Assembly (NCBI GenBank): GCA_003427395.1
Contig: BFEA01000601.1
Span: forward strand, 666,197-699,106
Direction of reading: 5' to 3'
Length of the DNA: 32,910 bases
Source: Chara braunii
Lineage: Eukaryota > Streptophyta > Charophyceae > Charales > Characeae
Made by a program: the position numbers and the translations under genes. Below the pieces are notes generated by a model that was given only the letters and a program-made list of their open reading frames with translations, was not told the DNA's origin and ran no database searches. Positions within the stretch are counted from its first letter, which is position 1. Every line of letters starts with the position of its first letter. This document shows, piece after piece, positions 29,185-32,910 of this stretch.

Positions 29185-29943
29185 TCAATCCTCCATCTCG
29201 TCTTCGTCCTCATCATCGCTGAAATCCTCCTCCCTATCAAAGAATAACCCTTTTAGCCCTTCTAGGAAAGTCTCCCCTACTGCCACACTTCGATAGATTA
29301 TCTACCAATGCACTGAACTAGGTTCAAAGACATCATCCGCGCTGAGAAGGTTCAATACCTCTCCTAATTCCTCCACCCAGTTCCCTCCAAACGGCCCCAT
29401 TTCCACCGACAGCCTAAAAAAGTCCTGTCGAGCACACTGGTACAGCCTCAAGTGTGTCATCGACTGGCATATTTGTTCCAACCTGCCCCGGGTTCCAAAG
29501 ACTGCATCCACCAGTAACGGGGGTAGCACGCACCTCATCGTTCTAAGAGGCCGCCTCACATTTTTCCTATCCCCAAGCTCCACTCGCACCTCCATCTTAT
29601 CCATTTCCCTTTCCGCCCGCTAACACGCCACCCATACCACTTCTCTTTCCGCTTGTCTAAACAGCGAATCCGGCGCCGTACCCAACACTAATTCTATTAC
29701 CATTGCATTTTCCATCTCTTGGGATAAGTAGACCCACCCTCGGGCTTCCACCGTACCCCGGAGTTCTAAGTCCATCAAGCTCGGCGATAGTCTCGTCAGG
29801 TTAACCTTGGTCCAGATTGTCTCTATCCAGAGGAACGCGTCCTTTTCATCCAGCATCACAGTTTGGTAGGCTAGCTCCAGGTCTGTCCACGTTCCTTCTT
29901 CCGGGAGGACGACTAATACCCCCTCCTTAACATCTATTGGCAT
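29185..29943 (-). pseudogene. Paralogous ORF D of the unknown family (first in the array)
   Basis: ATG 29943 (MPIDVKEGVLVVLPEEG) to TGA 29185-29187, 253 codons, with TAG at 29620-29622 and 29302-29304. Motifs: WTDLELAYQTV, FLWIETIWTK, LELRGTVEARGWVYLSQEME, IELVLGTAPDSLFRQAE, LPPLLVDAVFGTRGR, FFRLSVEMGPFGGNWVEELG. It ends GETFLEGLKGLFFDREEDF plus a run of Asp/Glu. The order of motifs is the same as in A and C, and the acidic tail matches A after its slip. No known domain recognised. Confidence 0.72.
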
Positions 29944-32211
29944 TTCCTGACCACTACAATAGGTAGGAGATGAGAACCATCACGCCATTCCGTTTCCCGG
30001 CTCCGGTCCTGTTTCCACAAGAGAGTACCACACGGCCCCTCTTGGTCAGACTGTCTCCCTGTCTAGATGAGAATTGTTTTTCAGACCCCTCATCCGGGCC
30101 TCCCTAACCTTCCCTTCCCATTTCCCAGATGTCACCGCCCCGTCGCACCCCCAATCGGTCACCATCCACCGACATTCCTTTCTCTTGGTTCCATTTCCTC
30201 CCGACTCTTATCCATGCTTACCCTCATCTTCTCTCACTCGTGCGGACTTAGGCAGGGGCAGAAATAGACTTAGAGTCTTAGTTCCCTTCCCAACATTCTC
30301 AAGCAAACCTTACAGAGGGAGGCACAAAAAGAAAAAAAATCACGCAAATGTCGCACACCGGTCGGTCATCTCCTCACCGGCCTTTTTCCCAAAAGCGGTC
30401 TCTCCACTGTTACTATCGGCAGAGTTTTATCTCGTACCTCAAGCACAGCTCAACCGTCGCGAGCGCGGTACCCTGACTCCAGTGGGGGGTCGCCCTCACC
30501 TTCTTGCCCAGAATACCCCATCCCGTATTGTCGCTTTTGCTCATCCATACCGACACCAAGGGTTACCCTGTGTGCCTAAATACAGGGATAAAACTCAGCC
30601 GTCCGGGCATTCACTTTCATCGGTCCGATAAGGAACAACCTTTCCCAAACCAAGCTACGGGAAGCTACTAATCGTCCCCGAGGCTCCGTCTGTGCCCGCA
30701 TGTAGTGATACTCCCTCCGCCAGCCAACAGGCTAAACCTCACCTGAGGAGATTTCACACCCCGTCTGGCAGATCATTGAGCAAAGTTCATCACTGCTCGA
30801 ACGAGAATGCTACTAATCAACCAACGTGACAAACTCCCGTTCGAAAGCTCGGTGGCCTGACCTCCACATACGAACCCACGGCAGCCTACAAAAAGGGAGG
30901 GCGTTTTACAACCCGTACCAGCCGGTGTAGAACCCTCCTTTCCTTCCGAAAGGCAGGACGCTCAATATCCACATCATGCAAACACAAGTCCCAAGCAGGA
31001 CACACATAGTACAAGTGCCTTTCCCTTGGTGCACCCAGCGCTTCCTACCCATTGCTCACAATTTTCTCTCAGGACTGTGTGTGTGTCACTCGCCCTTAAT
31101 TTTCATGTACAGTGCCTAATTCCTTTTCGTGAGCATCTTCAAAGGTGAGCTAGTTTTCCTTGGAGTCTAGCAACTTCCTTCATTCCCTTATCTCCTTTTG
31201 TCTGTCCGTTCATAGGGTAGGATTGTTTCTTCTCGATTACCCGTTATGTTCATATGAGGTTCCTTCAAGCATTTCAAGTGTGGTGCGTGGAGCCCGATGG
31301 GCTCCGAAGAAGAGAGAAGAAGGCACTCATGTCGGTCGGTTCACTCCGCCGCGGGATTTTCATCGGAACCCGGATTAGCCCGGAATCCCAACCGCCTGCC
31401 AGGTAACCGGAACCCTTCTTTCACAACAGAAGGAAGGGTCGACCTGCGGCTTGCCCAAGGCTTCCCCGCTCTAACGAACATCAGCCCGAGAGAAGGAGGA
31501 CTAGAGTCACCTCCAAAGGAGATGGCTGATCAAATGTGCAAGCATGCATGTTCTTCCTCCAGGTCTGGCCTTGCCATGCGCCCAGCCACCCTCAAATCTG
31601 ATTCACTCAAGGGAACAGAGCATACACAAGTCCTCATTCCTTATCTTCGGTTATGTACACGGCCATGCGTCGGGCGTCCCCCTCGAGATCGTATGGGTCA
31701 ATTTAACCTATACCCGGCATCTCCACCATATTTGTAGGGGCCGTACCCTGAAGGACTTTCGGGCCTAAGTCGACCCCACTGCGGGTCCCATTTGGCTCGA
31801 CCCGCCCACGCTCACGCTCAGGGCACGGGTGGTTCGTCCCAGGGGCACCCCCACCTAGTGCTATGAAATGGATGGGGATGGGCCTTTTGCGAGAGAGCTT
31901 TACATTGGGGGATGTAGCTCCGCTCTCGCGTCAGATGGTAACTTTTTGATCACTCGTGGCGTTTTCTCGATTCATTTAAGTGTGACCAGGCAATTGCTCC
32001 TTCCAATAAGCAGACAGTCCAGGGAATTCGTTGAGAATTCATCTTCATTTTTTGTGTGTAGGTCAAGCGTCATCCATTCGGCCACACACCTTTTCACTAA
32101 GCAAAGCGACCTCTACGGGATCATTGGGGTGCGGTCACGCCGTCCATGCCCCTAGCCCCTATACTTTTTTTGCTTGACGATCATCCTACTCGCATGTCCA
32201 TTGTCGCCCTG
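29944..32211. other. Region upstream of the ORF array, no clear gene
   Basis: If the array belongs to the retroelement, its leader and 5' LTR should be here, but I found no copy of this DNA near the left end. A small minus-strand frame at 30548-30366 (MDEQKRQYGMGYSGQEG..., one TGA) has plausible protein composition but no match I know. A GC-rich passage at 31265-31860 contains short inverted repeats such as GGAGCCCGATGGGCTCC at 31290-31306 and GGAACCCTTCTTTCACAACAGAAGGAAGGG. None could be tied to a function. Confidence 0.35.
31290..31306. repeat. Short perfect inverted repeat
   Basis: GGAGCCC-GAT-GGGCTCC, a 7-bp stem with a 3-base loop. Confidence 0.8.
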
Positions 32212-32825
32212 AGTCTTTTCGGGCTTCCATGTTGCACACAAAGAATCAAGACACGCATCCATCACAAAAGCCATGTCCCCTTTCCCAAGCACACGATCGT
32301 CAAGTCCCACCCGCATCCATAGTTTACACTAGGCCCATGTCCATCCCTCGTCGATTTTCCCATTTTTGCCCGCGTTCCGCAGATCCAATCCCGCTCAAAC
32401 CATCCTAACCTACTCACCTGCGCAAGACCACACGAAACAAAAGCCAAGTACAATCCCCATTGGGGTCAACAGATTGCCCCTCCCACAGGCCTAAATAGTC
32501 CTTTTCCCTTCCAACCCCCTCATGCGTGCCCTTTCCTTTCCCGCAAGCAAGCCATGCAATCACCTTAGTCATGCAGTCGGGAAAGATGGTTGAGTCAACT
32601 GACCTTGTCACAAAACTTCACTCTTTTCCGCTTTCCCGGATGCTCACAGAAGTCCGGTGCTTTTTCCTTCCTGGTGGCACAAGGGACCGACAACCCTCCC
32701 ATTGCCCTCGCTTTCCACCAAGTGAGGATCAAGTTTTTTGCCGTTCGTTCCCAGGCAATGTAACGGGTGATGGGAGAGTTCAGGGTCAAGGTGGCTTGGA
32801 GAAAAGGGAGAGGGGAGAGAGAGAG

Positions 32826-32910
<85 letters not shown>
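32212..32910. repeat. Dispersed repeat, copy 2 (runs off the window in GA repeats)
   Basis: Direct-orientation copy of 6048-6720, starting AGTCTTTTCGGGCTTCCATG. It lacks the 40-bp segment between GGGTGA repeats that copy 1 has. It ends in a longer and less regular GA tract (from about 32800, with AGCG and AAAG interruptions at its start) that reaches the window edge, so its full length is unknown. Confidence 0.88.

Noticed and set aside
30074-30631. 185-codon plus-strand ORF
   Set aside because: Pro/Ser/His-rich, low-complexity-like, overlapped by another frame and antisense to the presumed transcription direction; no domain recognised.
31906-31942. tRNA-Ala-like string GGGGATGTAGCTC ... CAGATGGTA
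   Set aside because: The tRNA-like start is split by about 10 extra bases. No anticodon arm, T-arm or matching acceptor end follows, and the string is part of a local GCGAGAG/CTCTCGC inverted repeat.

Overview
The window looks like repeat-dominated nuclear DNA of a large plant-lineage eukaryote. A charophyte alga such as Chara is my best guess. The reasons are a Ty3/gypsy polyprotein with unusual motif spellings (RT motif B 'MGFTNVVAETQRRM', integrase 'YNPETNAPVESEH'), Penelope-like elements with a GIY-YIG nuclease domain ahead of the RT, a DNMT3-type methyltransferase relic, long micro- and minisatellites, and no intact cellular gene. The species call is inference; no marker gene is present. 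Almost every coding stretch is broken by stop codons.

Layout, left to right. 0.6-6.05 kb (+ strand): pieces of Penelope-like retroelements. These are an RT core and thumb (588-1510), another RT C-terminus (2821-2967), and a 5' portion with CCHC knuckle, coiled coil, AT-hook/acidic region, GIY-YIG endonuclease and pre-RT region (3584-6045). An AT-rich Helitron-like fragment (2212-2818) sits between them. 6.05-10.8 kb: a dispersed repeat whose second copy ends the window (32212-32910), a 53-bp minisatellite, a satellite of about 173 bp and a polypurine tract. 10.8-15.0 kb: T-rich DNA without recognisable genes, full of short perfect hairpins, a 50/51-bp minisatellite and an N gap.

15.0-29.95 kb: everything recognisable is on the minus strand. 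Read 5' to 3' (right to left) it holds four tandem paralogous ORFs of about 200-260 codons (D, C, B, A; 29943-26632), which I do not recognise as any known family. Then come gag with CCHC knuckle (26226-24400), retropepsin, RT, RNase H and a DD35E integrase (to 19655). These are followed by an acidic ORF with two SUMO-interacting-motif-like strings and nuclear-localisation-like clusters (19153-18470), and finally a DNMT3-type C5-methyltransferase fragment (15709-15074).

The most interesting possibility is that these minus-strand pieces belong to one very large Ty3/gypsy element. It would carry a four-member ORF family upstream of gag, like but beyond the single extra ORF of plant Ogre elements, and a SIM protein and a methyltransferase downstream of pol. 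Retrotransposons carrying DNMTs have been described in charophytes and dinoflagellates. I could not find LTRs or a primer-binding site by eye, so element boundaries and membership of the outer ORFs remain inference.
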